From NCBI GenBank assembly GCA_934757155.1, contig CAKVLI010000006.1, positions 22,688 to 86,687 on the forward strand: DNA of 64,000 bases, given 5' to 3'. Every line of letters starts with the position of its first letter. Positions within the stretch are counted from its first letter, which is position 1. Position numbers and translations under genes: made by a program. The notes under the pieces were generated by a model. It had not been told where the DNA came from. It searched no databases and saw nothing but the letters and a program-made list of their open reading frames with translations. Below are positions 42,419 through 51,254 of this stretch, piece by piece. The DNA is from an uncultured Candidatus Melainabacteria bacterium. GTDB taxonomy: Bacteria; Cyanobacteriota; Vampirovibrionia; Gastranaerophilales; Gastranaerophilaceae.

Positions 42419-44262
42419 TATTCCACCGTTACCGATTTTGCAAGGTTTCTAGGCTGATCGACGTCTTTACCCAAGAACTCTGCAATGTAGTAAGCCAAAA
42501 GTTGAAGCGGAACAACCGCCAATGCAGGAGAAAGGAGTTCATCAACCTCCGGAACACGCATTATGCAATCAAAAAGTTCATCCAATTTTGTATCTGTTGA
42601 ATCAGTCAGTGCAATCATACGCGCGTTTCTTGCACGAGCTTCTTCTGCGTTAGAAAGAATTTTTTCGTAAACCTTTCCTGACATCAAAACTGCAAGCACC
42701 GGCATAGATTCATCCAACATCGCAATCGGACCGTGTTTCAATTCGCCCGCAGGATAACCTGTTGCGTTGATGTAGCTGATTTCTTTAAGCTTCAATGCGC
42801 CTTCCAACGCTGTCGGATAATTTATTCCTCTTGCAATGAAAACGAAGTCTTTTGATGAAGAGAATTTCTTCGCACATGCCTGAATTGACTCTTTGTGAGA
42901 CAAAACTTTTTCAATCTTTTGTGGAAGAACAATAAGTTCGTGTTTAAGATTTGATAACTCTTCCTCACTCATTGATTCTTTAACCTCTGCCATATAAATC
43001 GCAAGAAGGTAAAATGAAATCAATTGTGCCATATAAGATTTTGTAGCAGCTACAGAAACCTCGATACCGGCATTTACAGGAACTAAACTGTCAGCCTCAC
43101 GCGCCATTGTTGAATCAGGTCTGTTGGTCACAATTAAAATATGAGAACCTCTTTTCTTAGCCTGACGAATAGCCGTGATTGTGTCTGCGGTTTCACCTGA
43201 TTGAGAAACACCTATTACTAGTGTGTTTGCGTCAGTCACCGTGTGTCTGTAAATATATTCACTTGATGCTTCTACATCAACAGGAATATTGCAGAACTGT
43301 TCGATTATGTATTTGCCAACCAAAGCAGCGTGCAAAGACGTACCGCAAGCCACAATTTGAATTCTTTGTAAGTCTTTAAGCTTAGCTCTGTCCAAAGTTA
43401 CTTCATTCAACTTAATCGGCTCATCGTTTGCTCTGAGTTTACCTGAAAGAACGTTTCTCACAACATCAGGTTGTTCATGGATTTCTTTAAGCATAAAGTG
43501 CTTGTAACCCATTTTGCTCAACGCAACCGGTTCCCAAGGTAAAAGTTCAATCTTTTGCGCCACTTCATTGTTATCTATATCAATAAGTTTCATTGAATTT
43601 GGGGTCAAAGTAACGATTTGGTTATCTTCCAAATACATTGCCTTTTTAGTGTATTGAATAATTGCCGGAACATCAGATGCAACAAAGTGTTCGCCTTCAC
43701 CGATACCAACAAGTAACGGAGCGTTTCTTCTTGTCGCAACAATAACACCTTTAACATCTTGATGCATAACCGCAAGTGCGTACGCACCTTCGATTTCTCT
43801 TGTAGCAAGCCTTACTGCCTCTGTCAAATCGTGAGTCTGAGCAAATTTTGAAGCTACAAGGTGAGCAACGGTTTCTGTATCAGTTTGAGTTTTGAAAACA
43901 CAACCGTTTTTCTCTAACTTTGATTTCAACTCTTTATAGTTTTCAATAATACCGTTGTGAACAACTGCGACTTTTCCGCAATTGCAAGAATGCGGGTGAG
44001 CGTTAAGAGTAGTAGGCGCACCGTGTGTAGCCCAACGAATATGCCCGATACCGATTGTTGATTTTTCAATATGAGCTTTATTTCTCGCTACAACGTCTTT
44101 AAGGTTTTGAAGCTTTCCTTCTGCTTTGTAAATTTCCACTTTATTATCAACCTCAACCGCCACGCCTGCTGAGTCATATCCTCTATATTCCAAATTAGTC
44201 AAACCATCCAGCAATATATCAATAGCTGACTTACTTCCTGTATATCCGACAATTCCGCACAT
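42418..44262 (-). CDS. glmS: Glucosamine-6-phosphate synthase (isomerizing)
   Basis: Makes glucosamine-6-phosphate from fructose-6-phosphate and glutamine for peptidoglycan and LPS. 614 residues. Nucleophile Cys2 in MCGIVGYTGS, glutaminase motifs GIGHIRWATHG and VHNGIIENYKELK, and two SIS domains with GVSQSGETADT and the C-terminal PRNLAKSVTVE. A TAGAAT and AGAGG lie upstream. There is too little leader for a glmS ribozyme. Confidence 0.97.
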   Translation of the reverse strand: MCGIVGYTGSKSAIDILLDGLTNLEYRGYDSAGVAVEVDNKVEIYKAEGKLQNLKDVVARNKAHIEKSTIGIGHIRWATHGAPTTLNAHPHSCNCGKVAVVHNGIIENYKELKSKLEKNGCVFKTQTDTETVAHLVASKFAQTHDLTEAVRLATREIEGAYALAVMHQDVKGVIVATRRNAPLLVGIGEGEHFVASDVPAIIQYTKKAMYLEDNQIVTLTPNSMKLIDIDNNEVAQKIELLPWEPVALSKMGYKHFMLKEIHEQPDVVRNVLSGKLRANDEPIKLNEVTLDRAKLKDLQRIQIVACGTSLHAALVGKYIIEQFCNIPVDVEASSEYIYRHTVTDANTLVIGVSQSGETADTITAIRQAKKRGSHILIVTNRPDSTMAREADSLVPVNAGIEVSVAATKSYMAQLISFYLLAIYMAEVKESMSEEELSNLKHELIVLPQKIEKVLSHKESIQACAKKFSSSKDFVFIARGINYPTALEGALKLKEISYINATGYPAGELKHGPIAMLDESMPVLAVLMSGKVYEKILSNAEEARARNARMIALTDSTDTKLDELFDCIMRVPEVDELLSPALAVVPLQLLAYYIAEFLGKDVDQPRNLAKSVTVE

Positions 44263-44326
44263 AATTACCTCTCATAATCTTTTTACCTCACTATTCTAAC
44301 ACAAAACTGTTTTATACTTATTAAGA

Positions 44327-44593
44327 TTATTTAAAGAATTTTTTTACAACGGAAATGCCCAAGATTAGGGCAAGAAAGCCTGCTAAAAATTTCAAATAAC
44401 CTGACAGACTTTTTTTACTTTGAGTCTCCTGATATATGTCGTTATTAATGGATTGAAGCCTGTAGTTTGCATCTCTGTCATTGTAAAGATGAGCGGTCGG
44501 CAAAGTCTGTGGCGGTGAAATAACCACCCTTTGCGAATTAGAAGTCTTTATATTTGGCGAATAATGCGCATTGAGATTTTGAACTTCTGACAT
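44327..44593 (-). CDS. Small tail-anchored membrane protein
   Basis: 88 residues, not recognised. A polar, Asn/Gln/Ser-rich N-terminus (MSEVQNLNAHYSPNIKTSNS) is followed by a C-terminal membrane helix (LKFLAGFLALILGISVV) and KKFFK. It starts on the base after the stop of the GNAT gene, so the two are translationally coupled. Confidence 0.75.
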   Translation of the reverse strand: MSEVQNLNAHYSPNIKTSNSQRVVISPPQTLPTAHLYNDRDANYRLQSINNDIYQETQSKKSLSGYLKFLAGFLALILGISVVKKFFK

Positions 44594-45232
44594 TTAGAAT
44601 AATTCTCCATACCTTAAAAGTCTTTGCAGATTTGCTTTTGGCAAGTACATCATACCCACCTGCGGCGGTAAATCAGGAATCTTTTTGATTAGACAGTCCT
44701 CCATATAATCGTTTGCATCCTTTTCCATAAACCTAAATCCGAGTTTATAGAAAAATAGCGCAGGCGAAGATTCTTTCCAAACGGGGGCGGAAAAAGTCAC
44801 AATACGCCCACGCGCTCTATCGTCAAACATTGCCTTTTCAGCAAGTTGTTTGACCGCTTCCGTACCCAGACCGCATCGTTGTCGGGGTGATTGAATATAG
44901 TCTATCACATAACAATTTTTTAGGAACTTTGTTTTATGTCGCTCGGGCTGGAGCTGGAAGAAATTGAATGCCGAACTGTTTCCGGCGGCATCCTGTGGCG
45001 CTTTATCATCGTCATCCTCCACTATATCGACATAGTCATCGTCAATTTCTCCTGGGATAACTATGTTATCCGAACGTTTTATTTTCTTAATCCTTATTGT
45101 CGCCTTTTCTTTAAGCAGAGTAGTCTTAAACGCCAGTATCGGCGGAGCCGTCATACTCACCTGCGAGGGAGTTGCTTTTACGACACCCATTTGCTGTAAA
45201 TGGGTATCAACATTCGAGATGTTGTTAATCAT
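44594..45232 (-). CDS. GNAT-fold acetyltransferase-like protein
   Basis: 212 residues. The GNAT acetyl-CoA motif A is visible as YVIDYIQSPRQRCGLGTEAV (Q/RxxGxG/A), followed by PALFFYKLGFRFMEKDANDY, the motif B region. The N-terminal about 90 residues are an unusual extension with ILAFKTT (an FKG-type variant) and an acidic run (DDDYVDIVEDDDDK). Substrate unknown. The ribosome-binding site is weak. Confidence 0.78.
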   Translation of the reverse strand: MINNISNVDTHLQQMGVVKATPSQVSMTAPPILAFKTTLLKEKATIRIKKIKRSDNIVIPGEIDDDYVDIVEDDDDKAPQDAAGNSSAFNFFQLQPERHKTKFLKNCYVIDYIQSPRQRCGLGTEAVKQLAEKAMFDDRARGRIVTFSAPVWKESSPALFFYKLGFRFMEKDANDYMEDCLIKKIPDLPPQVGMMYLPKANLQRLLRYGELF

Positions 45233-45274
45233 ACGTAAACCTAACCTAAATTTCTAACCTTAAATATATAAAGT

Positions 45275-45312
45275 AAAAAGTTCGATAAAAATTGCTTTTT
45301 ACCGAACTTTTT
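45275..45312. terminator. Bidirectional terminator
   Basis: AAAAAGTTCG (45275-45284) and CGAACTTTTT (45303-45312), with further A/T pairing inside. It follows the FKG gene at 45335 on the minus strand. Confidence 0.75.
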
Positions 45313-45334
45313 CGTTAACATTTTGTTACAATGT

Positions 45335-45781
45335 TTATTTTAGTTTTTTAAGAACCCTTGCATAATTAATGCTTCGCTGTATTTTCTCTACATTAGCCTC
45401 TCTAAAGGTATGTTCTGCATTATTAATTGTATCCTTAACTAACCGTGTAGTAAATTCTTGTATCTTCGCAGCATACTCTTTTGCAGTTACAAGTAACGGA
45501 ACCACACAAACACCTATTCCCTGTTCTTCTAATTTTAATTCTTCTTTCTTCTTCTTTATCTCTTCATCAATTTGAGCTTTTGTTTCATCCGCAAAAGGGT
45601 AATAGGTAATCTCGTCTTTATCATTAATCAAGTCACATTCATATGCCCAAGACCATCCTTGATTATATTCATTAGAATACACTGTTTCATCCCACATGCC
45701 TTTAAAATTTGGGTTCTTAACAGTATTACAGTTGTAATTACCATAGTTGCTATAGTTGTTATTAATCGGTGCAATTTTCAT
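45335..45781 (-). CDS. FKG-motif hypothetical protein
   Basis: 148 residues from ATG 45781, with AAGGAG six bases upstream; the ATG at 45787 touches the ribosome-binding site. It opens MKIAPINNNYSNYGNYNCNT and then VKNPNFKGMWDE, the clearest example of the N-terminal motif in this window (NPNFKG at 23-28). The rest is a Trp/Tyr-rich segment and a long charged helix (EEIKKKKEELKLEEQ). Function unknown. It lies 20 bases after the large glycogen-synthase-like gene. Confidence 0.78.
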   Translation of the reverse strand: MKIAPINNNYSNYGNYNCNTVKNPNFKGMWDETVYSNEYNQGWSWAYECDLINDKDEITYYPFADETKAQIDEEIKKKKEELKLEEQGIGVCVVPLLVTAKEYAAKIQEFTTRLVKDTINNAEHTFREANVEKIQRSINYARVLKKLK

Positions 45782-45800
45782 ACTCATCTCCTTTCTATGT

Positions 45801-48656
45801 TTATTTCGCAATATTAAAACCAAATGAATTAATTACTTTGATATAATCTTCAATTGGTCCGCCTTCTCTTGCCCAATCAAAGTTTGCAGTCATCATGCTA
45901 TTAACCACTTCGCGGTATTTGTTTTGGTCAGCATGAATATTTACAGCTTCTTGAAGTGCTTTCGCGAAATTCTTTCCGTTTTCATGAAGCTTACTTCTTT
46001 CCGGATTAAATTCGGAAATAATAACGTTCAATCCTTCTGTTAAATCAGCCGCCAAGCCGCCTGTTTTATTTACAACAGAACCTGCACCTGAGTACATACC
46101 GATTTCTTTGTGAGACAATCCGCATGGCTCAAACCAACTCGGCATAACTGACCAGTCTGAGACTAATTTTGCCAAATCAAATCTGCCTGGTTCACTAAAT
46201 ACGTTTGCAAATACTATACGTTTTGCTGCTTCCGGATTTGTTTTAGCAACTTCTCTTTTTGCGTGCAAGAAGGCTTCTTTATATTCAGGAACGCCTATAC
46301 CTTGAACATAGAATACAGGATATTCTGTACCTTTAAAGTTTTTATAAAATTCAATAACGCTATCTGCAAAGATATCCAAACCTTTTTGGTCCACAATTCT
46401 ACCGGCAGAAACGAATACCGGAGTTTTTTCTGTTACACCTCTTAAATCAGTTTCAAACGGCATTTCAACCAGCATTATGTTATTAGGGTTTACAGGGTCT
46501 TTTGCGGCTTCAATATCAGCTATCATTTTATTGATACCTGCCATTTTATTTTTGTTGTGCCATTCCAACACATCCATACCTTTTTCGTAAGGAGTAAAGG
46601 TTCCTTTCGGAAGTCCTAGTTTCGTGGCAAGTTCGTCCGCCTTAGCGGCTGTCAAGGTATTATTAGCTCTATCTGAACCGTTTGTAATACCAATCATTGT
46701 TGGTCTTAGTTCCTTAATTTCAGATACTTTTATACCGTTTTGTGCCGCAAGTTGTCTGAGATTATCAATATCGCTGTAGAAACCTTCTCTTGCTCTGAAC
46801 TTGAACAATTCTGTTCTTTCTTTACCAAATATTGCATTTGTTGCCATTTCTTTTGCATAACCTTCTGATACAGGAACTATTACATCTGAATATGCACCTG
46901 CCATCACTTGAGGATTCAAATTTGTTCCATCCATCAAACCATTCCAAAGTTCCTGATTAAAACCATTATTTTTAAATTCAACATGTAAATTAGGCATATG
47001 AGAATTTTCGGCAACAGTTGCAGCATGTTCTCCAAACAATACATTTAGAAGTCTTGGTTGTGAATGCCAGTTTCTACCGGTTAATTCTGCGTTATGCATA
47101 ATTGTTATAATCGGAGTGTCATGCAATTTGTCCGCAACACTAGAATTTATATTGTTATAATATTTTCTAACTGTTGACAACTGTCTCATCATTGCAGATA
47201 TAGGACCGCTCTGCCAATCGTTTCCAATAATCATATCTGCACCCAAGTAACTGTTTGCTTCCGCTTTGTTCATAATTTTCGCAGTCTCAGCATTCACAAT
47301 ATTCTCATAGAAGAATTTTGAGAAATACGCGAAGCGTTCTGTTTCTCCGGATGCAATCGAAACATCATTATAAATATTTGTAGCTTGGTCAAGTGGAACA
47401 TTCAAATCAAATTTTCCGCCTTTGCCGTTATCGTAAAGAACTGTACGAACTTTCGCAAAAGCTTGCATCTTGCCATCTTTATCTTTAGTCAATTCTAACG
47501 TACCATAATCCCTTGTTTCACCCTTTTTCATTGAGTTTATCATATCTTTGACTTTTGGATTAGCGTTTTTGACTACTGTATCAAAATCCAAATTAAGTTT
47601 CGTTTCTGACATATACATATCGACTTTTTGAACAGTTTCACGAGCTTCGTCCAAAATCTTCACATCCATTGAATCAATCTTTTTCAATGTTGCAAGAGGT
47701 TTAAACTCATTTTCAGTAACTACATTATCTTTCGTTACAATCGTGTTTTGTACATATTTGTATGTACCATCAGCCTGCTTAACCAAACCGTTATATCGTG
47801 TTGTTAATACATCTTTAACAGAACTTTTTTCAACAGCACCTCTGTATAACGGCATATCTACTACTATTTGCAAATCTTGTTTGCCTGCAATTATTTTAGA
47901 AAGGTTCTCAGCAATTTCTTTTGGAACAGCTGCCATACCACCGGTACTTGCAAATCCTTTATATTCTGAGGTAGGGATTCTTATTACACCATGGTCAGGT
48001 TGTTTTCTAGCTCCTTTTGAAAGTCCAAACATCCTTCTTGCTGCTTCTGAACGAAGAGTTGCCTGCATTTCTTTTAAAGACCCTGTACCTTCAAAGTCTG
48101 CTTTAAGTGGATTCAAAACATGAGCCAAAGTAAAATCTTTTCCGTTAATATCCACTGTCTTGAATGGGAATTCAGGTTTTGCTGCTCCTACCGGAATCAT
48201 GCCGCTTTTAATCGCATTTATCCTAGCTATAAGTTCTTCTTTGACACCTGAATTTTCAATTGCGCCCAATCTATTTTTTAATTCATCAATCTTGTTAGCT
48301 ACATCGCTTGATGTAACCTTATTTTTCAAATCATTTTCAAGTTTTGTAATCTCGCCTTTAAGTCTTGCAGCCTCAGCGTCTGCAACTTTTTTGTATTCTT
48401 CCAACGCTCCAACTGCTTTACCACGTCCTTTAGCCGCGTATGCAGAAACACCTAATGATGCGATTGCAACCGCTGCAGTAATAATCGGCAACGCTTTATT
48501 CTTCTTATCTGCGGACATAGGAGAAGTGGTATTCAAATCTTGATCTACTCTGTCTTTTACCTCTTTTTCTCCCAGAACACCTTCGTCTCTACTCCCTTGA
48601 TTCACACCTAGTCCTTCATTCTTGAATGTCAGAATTCCTACACGTTGCGTTTGCAT
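45801..48656 (-). CDS. Membrane-anchored divergent glycogen synthase-like (GT5) protein
   Basis: 951 residues from ATG 48656 (AAGGAGGTG upstream), twice the GlgA length. It begins MQTQRVGILTFKNEGLG (FKG-type variant), has a membrane helix at about 55-75 and a coiled coil at about 82-130. A large GT-B region follows. Its second half keeps VFVSAGRIVDQKGLDIFADS and PSWFEPCGLSHKEIGMYSGA with NKTGGLAADLTEG, close to GlgA's SRFEPCGLS and ATGGLEDTV. The N-terminal KxGGL motif of GlgA is not recognisable. It may polymerise or bind a glucan at the membrane; activity is an inference. Confidence 0.82.
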   Translation of the reverse strand: MQTQRVGILTFKNEGLGVNQGSRDEGVLGEKEVKDRVDQDLNTTSPMSADKKNKALPIITAAVAIASLGVSAYAAKGRGKAVGALEEYKKVADAEAARLKGEITKLENDLKNKVTSSDVANKIDELKNRLGAIENSGVKEELIARINAIKSGMIPVGAAKPEFPFKTVDINGKDFTLAHVLNPLKADFEGTGSLKEMQATLRSEAARRMFGLSKGARKQPDHGVIRIPTSEYKGFASTGGMAAVPKEIAENLSKIIAGKQDLQIVVDMPLYRGAVEKSSVKDVLTTRYNGLVKQADGTYKYVQNTIVTKDNVVTENEFKPLATLKKIDSMDVKILDEARETVQKVDMYMSETKLNLDFDTVVKNANPKVKDMINSMKKGETRDYGTLELTKDKDGKMQAFAKVRTVLYDNGKGGKFDLNVPLDQATNIYNDVSIASGETERFAYFSKFFYENIVNAETAKIMNKAEANSYLGADMIIGNDWQSGPISAMMRQLSTVRKYYNNINSSVADKLHDTPIITIMHNAELTGRNWHSQPRLLNVLFGEHAATVAENSHMPNLHVEFKNNGFNQELWNGLMDGTNLNPQVMAGAYSDVIVPVSEGYAKEMATNAIFGKERTELFKFRAREGFYSDIDNLRQLAAQNGIKVSEIKELRPTMIGITNGSDRANNTLTAAKADELATKLGLPKGTFTPYEKGMDVLEWHNKNKMAGINKMIADIEAAKDPVNPNNIMLVEMPFETDLRGVTEKTPVFVSAGRIVDQKGLDIFADSVIEFYKNFKGTEYPVFYVQGIGVPEYKEAFLHAKREVAKTNPEAAKRIVFANVFSEPGRFDLAKLVSDWSVMPSWFEPCGLSHKEIGMYSGAGSVVNKTGGLAADLTEGLNVIISEFNPERSKLHENGKNFAKALQEAVNIHADQNKYREVVNSMMTANFDWAREGGPIEDYIKVINSFGFNIAK

Positions 48657-48864
48657 GAAACACCTCCTTGATGCCATAAAAATTAATACACACTTCTATA
48701 TATTTAAAAACACCTGATAAAAATAATTTTCCTTTTTTAGTCTTGATTATTAAGATATGTAAAGTTAAATTTTTTCTACGCGTTTTCCTCAAGGCAATTC
48801 TACACCAAATATATTAGTTTTACAAGCAGTATCACATGGAACAAGCAGTTTTATTAAGCAATTC

Positions 48865-48894
48865 TTTACAATTAAAGTTTGAGTAAGGTAAAAT
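48865..48894 (+). promoter_or_regulatory. Promoter of the MBL-fold gene, predicted leaderless
   Basis: TTTACA (48865-48870), 18 bases, TAAAAT (48889-48894). The standard +1 is 48901, the A of the start codon. Confidence 0.6.
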
Positions 48895-48900
48895 TAATAT

Positions 48901-49509
48901 ATGATTTTAAAAACATATATTGAACCACCTATTGATAATAATAACTATTTAATAATAGACGAAGAGTCCAAAGAAGCAGCACTCATTGACTGCTCTGCGG
49001 TTAATAACAAAGTCCGCGAAGACTTGGCCGAATACGGCGCAACTCTTAGATACATCTTGCTAACACATGGACATTTCGACCACATAGCAGGAATCCGCCC
49101 AAACCCTGACGTAAAAATCGTCATGAACAAAGAGGATTTGGGTTGGTTAAATAAAGCAAACCAATACTTGCCAATGTTCGGAATTCCGGAAATATCTATC
49201 CCGAAAATTGATATTTTTGTCCAAGACGGGGATATTATAAAACTTGGCAATCTTGAAATCAAAGTTATAACCACCCCGGGACACACTCAAGGCGGAGTTT
49301 GCTACCTTGTTGACGGGAAATTATTCAGCGGGGATACAATCTTTAGAGAATCCGTAGGACGCTGTGACCTTGAAGGCGGAGATTTCCACCAAATCATAGA
49401 AAGTATCGAAAACAAAATTTTCACCCTTCCACCACAAACCCTAATCTATCCGGGGCATGGCAGAATGACTTCTGTTGAATGGGAAAAAGAACATAATAAC
49501 TTTATGTAA
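48901..49509 (+). CDS. Metallo-beta-lactamase-fold hydrolase, glyoxalase II-like
   Basis: 202 residues. THGHFDHIAG (HxHxDH), TPGHTQGGVCYL, FSGDTIFRESVGRCDL and YPGHGRMTSVEWEK supply the metal ligands in the order of glyoxalase II-type hydrolases. The C-terminal substrate domain of true GloB is absent, so it is a general thioester hydrolase-like enzyme. Transcribed divergently from the GT5-like gene. Confidence 0.88.
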   Translation: MILKTYIEPPIDNNNYLIIDEESKEAALIDCSAVNNKVREDLAEYGATLRYILLTHGHFDHIAGIRPNPDVKIVMNKEDLGWLNKANQYLPMFGIPEISIPKIDIFVQDGDIIKLGNLEIKVITTPGHTQGGVCYLVDGKLFSGDTIFRESVGRCDLEGGDFHQIIESIENKIFTLPPQTLIYPGHGRMTSVEWEKEHNNFM

Positions 49510-49511
49510 CT

Positions 49512-50492
49512 CTAAACTTCCCAAACATTGCTGCCAACAGTATAAAATCCGTCAGCTTTGGAATACCCGATAGAAATATTCAAATCAGGAATTGAGTTCC
49601 AGCCCTTTTCTGCAACTCTATCGACTAAGCTTTTAGTATACTCATAAGCAGCACCCTTGAAATCCAATCCGACAGAACTTTTATCAATGCCCTCTTTCAA
49701 AAGTTCATTCAAGCTCTGCCCGTCAGAAGTATAGTACTCGCCGTCTTTCAGTATCAAAGTCGACAAATCTAATCCCGTATACTCCATAACCTGCTGATAT
49801 GCCCTAAATTTATTCACAGCCTCGGAATCCAACCCCGAAGACGTATTCATCGCATAATACATCAAGTTTTTGGAATTACTCTTACTATTCAACAAAGAAG
49901 TTATCTGTGACAAAAGATTCAAATCCTCAGAACCCGTAATACTCGCATTGTAAGTATAAGGATTAAAAGATATTAACAATTTGTCATTATCAGAAAGTTC
50001 AATTCCGCTATTTTTCAAAAGATTAGCCATATTCAAGCTAATGGAATCGTGCCTTGTCTGCGCATCTCTGGTTTCATATTCATCCCAATCCTCAGAAGTA
50101 TAATTCAGTCTTGGGTCGTTTAAATTGCCACTCCCAATAGTTCCATAACAAACAGCATTGTAATCATTCTTAAACATTGCGTACTTTTCAGGCTCATCCC
50201 ACCTTTTTGTATACGCAAAATCGTCCGTACCAAAATATTTTCGGCTCAAATAACTATGAACTTCCTGCTCAGTCTTACATTGAGCGCGGACACCCGCAGC
50301 CCAATCTGCGAGTTTTTCATCCAAAGCTCTTCTAGACAAATTCAACTCGGAATACGGATTATCGTGTTCAGATTTCGATTTCAAATCATCAGAATTCCAC
50401 CTCTCAACACTCTGTTGATACCTGTCTTGAACAGTCTCAGGCGAATATCTGTGGGGGTTGTTGTAATAGTTGTAATATCCAATCTCAGTCAT
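49512..50492 (-). CDS. Hypothetical protein
   Basis: 326 residues from ATG 50492, preceded by GAAGGA. A TATAAT (minus strand, plus 50523-50528) lies inside the longer TTG frame, so that longer start is unlikely. Tyr/Asn-rich N-terminus (MTEIGYYNYYNNPHRYSPET), several Trp-Asp-Glu segments and an internal VGLDFKGAAYEY. No membrane segment or signal peptide. Layout recalls DUF4885-type proteins, but I cannot confirm the family. Confidence 0.75.
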   Translation of the reverse strand: MTEIGYYNYYNNPHRYSPETVQDRYQQSVERWNSDDLKSKSEHDNPYSELNLSRRALDEKLADWAAGVRAQCKTEQEVHSYLSRKYFGTDDFAYTKRWDEPEKYAMFKNDYNAVCYGTIGSGNLNDPRLNYTSEDWDEYETRDAQTRHDSISLNMANLLKNSGIELSDNDKLLISFNPYTYNASITGSEDLNLLSQITSLLNSKSNSKNLMYYAMNTSSGLDSEAVNKFRAYQQVMEYTGLDLSTLILKDGEYYTSDGQSLNELLKEGIDKSSVGLDFKGAAYEYTKSLVDRVAEKGWNSIPDLNISIGYSKADGFYTVGSNVWEV

Positions 50493-50597
50493 AAAAGCCG
50501 AATCCTTCTTATTTGTATTAACATTATAACGTGTTTTCAAAATCCTTCAAGGGGTAAATGTACGGGGTTGGTTGGTATGACTACAAGCTTGTTGTTT

Positions 50598-50628
50598 CCC
50601 TCCTTGTGGAGGAGGGTTAGGGAGGTGG
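50598..50628 (-). repeat. R4 dispersed hairpin repeat
   Basis: CCCTCCT-tgtgg-AGGAGGG followed by TTAGGGAGGTGG. It is the most diverged of the three R4 copies. Confidence 0.6.
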
Positions 50629-50640
50629 TTAATCCAAACC

Positions 50641-50728
50641 GTCATTCTGAGGCTTTAGCCGAAGAATCGCAGGGTAATGCAAATGATACGCCAAACCCTT
50701 GCGATCCTTCGCTTTCGCTCAGGATGAC
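50641..50728 (+). repeat. R3 paired repeat (small palindromic element)
   Basis: The 31-base arm at 50641-50671 is identical to 2185-2215. An imperfect inverted partner ends GCTCAGGATGAC at 50699-50728 (TTGCGATCCTTCG start). Together they form an 88-base hairpin-like element, MITE-like in size. Similar GTCATTCTGAGC-type repeats occur in other phyla. Confidence 0.7.
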
Positions 50729-50813
50729 AACACTGATGTATCCACTTTTGGGGGAACACATCATAGTCACTACCAGCCAAATACATTTACCCCCATTTAC
50801 CCTCCCCACTCCC

Positions 50814-50849
50814 AAAAAAGAAGGGCGGAAACTTCGTTTCCGCCCTTCT
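50814..50849 (-). terminator. Rho-independent terminator of the ribosomal operon
   Basis: AGAAGGGCGGAAAC-ttc-GTTTCCGCCCTTCT, a perfect 14-bp stem. On the minus strand it is followed by TTTTT, 7 bases after rpsI. Confidence 0.9.
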
Positions 50850-50855
50850 GAAATA

Positions 50856-51254
50856 TTAACGTTTTGAGAATTGGAATCTCTTACGAGCTCTTTTTCTACC
50901 GTATTTTTTACGTTCTTTAACACGCGCATCACGAGTTAAAAGACCTTCTGATCTAAGAACATTTTTGTATTCTTCGTTTGATTTCAATAATGCTCTTGAA
51001 ATACCGTGTCTGATAGCCGCTGCTTGAGCAACAATACCGCCGCCGATAGCCTTAACTCTAACATCATATTTATCCTGATTTTCAGTCAAAACAAGCGGTC
51101 TGTAAACCATCATTTCAACAGCAGGCATATTACCGATGTATGCTTGCAAAGTTTTTCCGTTAACGAAAATTCTGCCTTTGCCTTTTACTAATTTAACAAC
51201 TGCAACCGCACATTTTCTGCGGCCTGTAGCCATAATTTCTTTAGATTCAGCCAT
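50856..51254 (-). CDS. rpsI: 30S ribosomal protein S9 (uS9)
   Basis: 132 residues. ATGRRKCAVAVVKLVKGKG at the start and the basic C-terminal tail KKYGRKRARKRFQFSKR, whose last Lys-Arg contacts P-site tRNA, are diagnostic. Its start codon overlaps the last base of rplM, the usual rplM-rpsI pairing. Confidence 0.97.
   Translation of the reverse strand: MAESKEIMATGRRKCAVAVVKLVKGKGRIFVNGKTLQAYIGNMPAVEMMVYRPLVLTENQDKYDVRVKAIGGGIVAQAAAIRHGISRALLKSNEEYKNVLRSEGLLTRDARVKERKKYGRKRARKRFQFSKR

Larger units (their letters stand above)
50493..50855. other. Intergenic repeat region, no gene
   Basis: About 360 bases holding the promoter of the upstream minus-strand gene, an R4 repeat, a paired R3 repeat and the terminator of the ribosomal operon. 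Open frames here coincide with the repeats and are not credible. Confidence 0.75.

Noticed and set aside
42252..42420. Possible SAH or SAM riboswitch before ahcY
   Set aside because: The whole spacer is a 54-codon gene tightly packed with both neighbours, and no riboswitch core is visible.
44263..44326. glmS ribozyme upstream of glmS
   Set aside because: Only 64 bases separate it from the next gene, and they hold a -10 box and ribosome-binding site. The ribozyme needs well over 100 bases.
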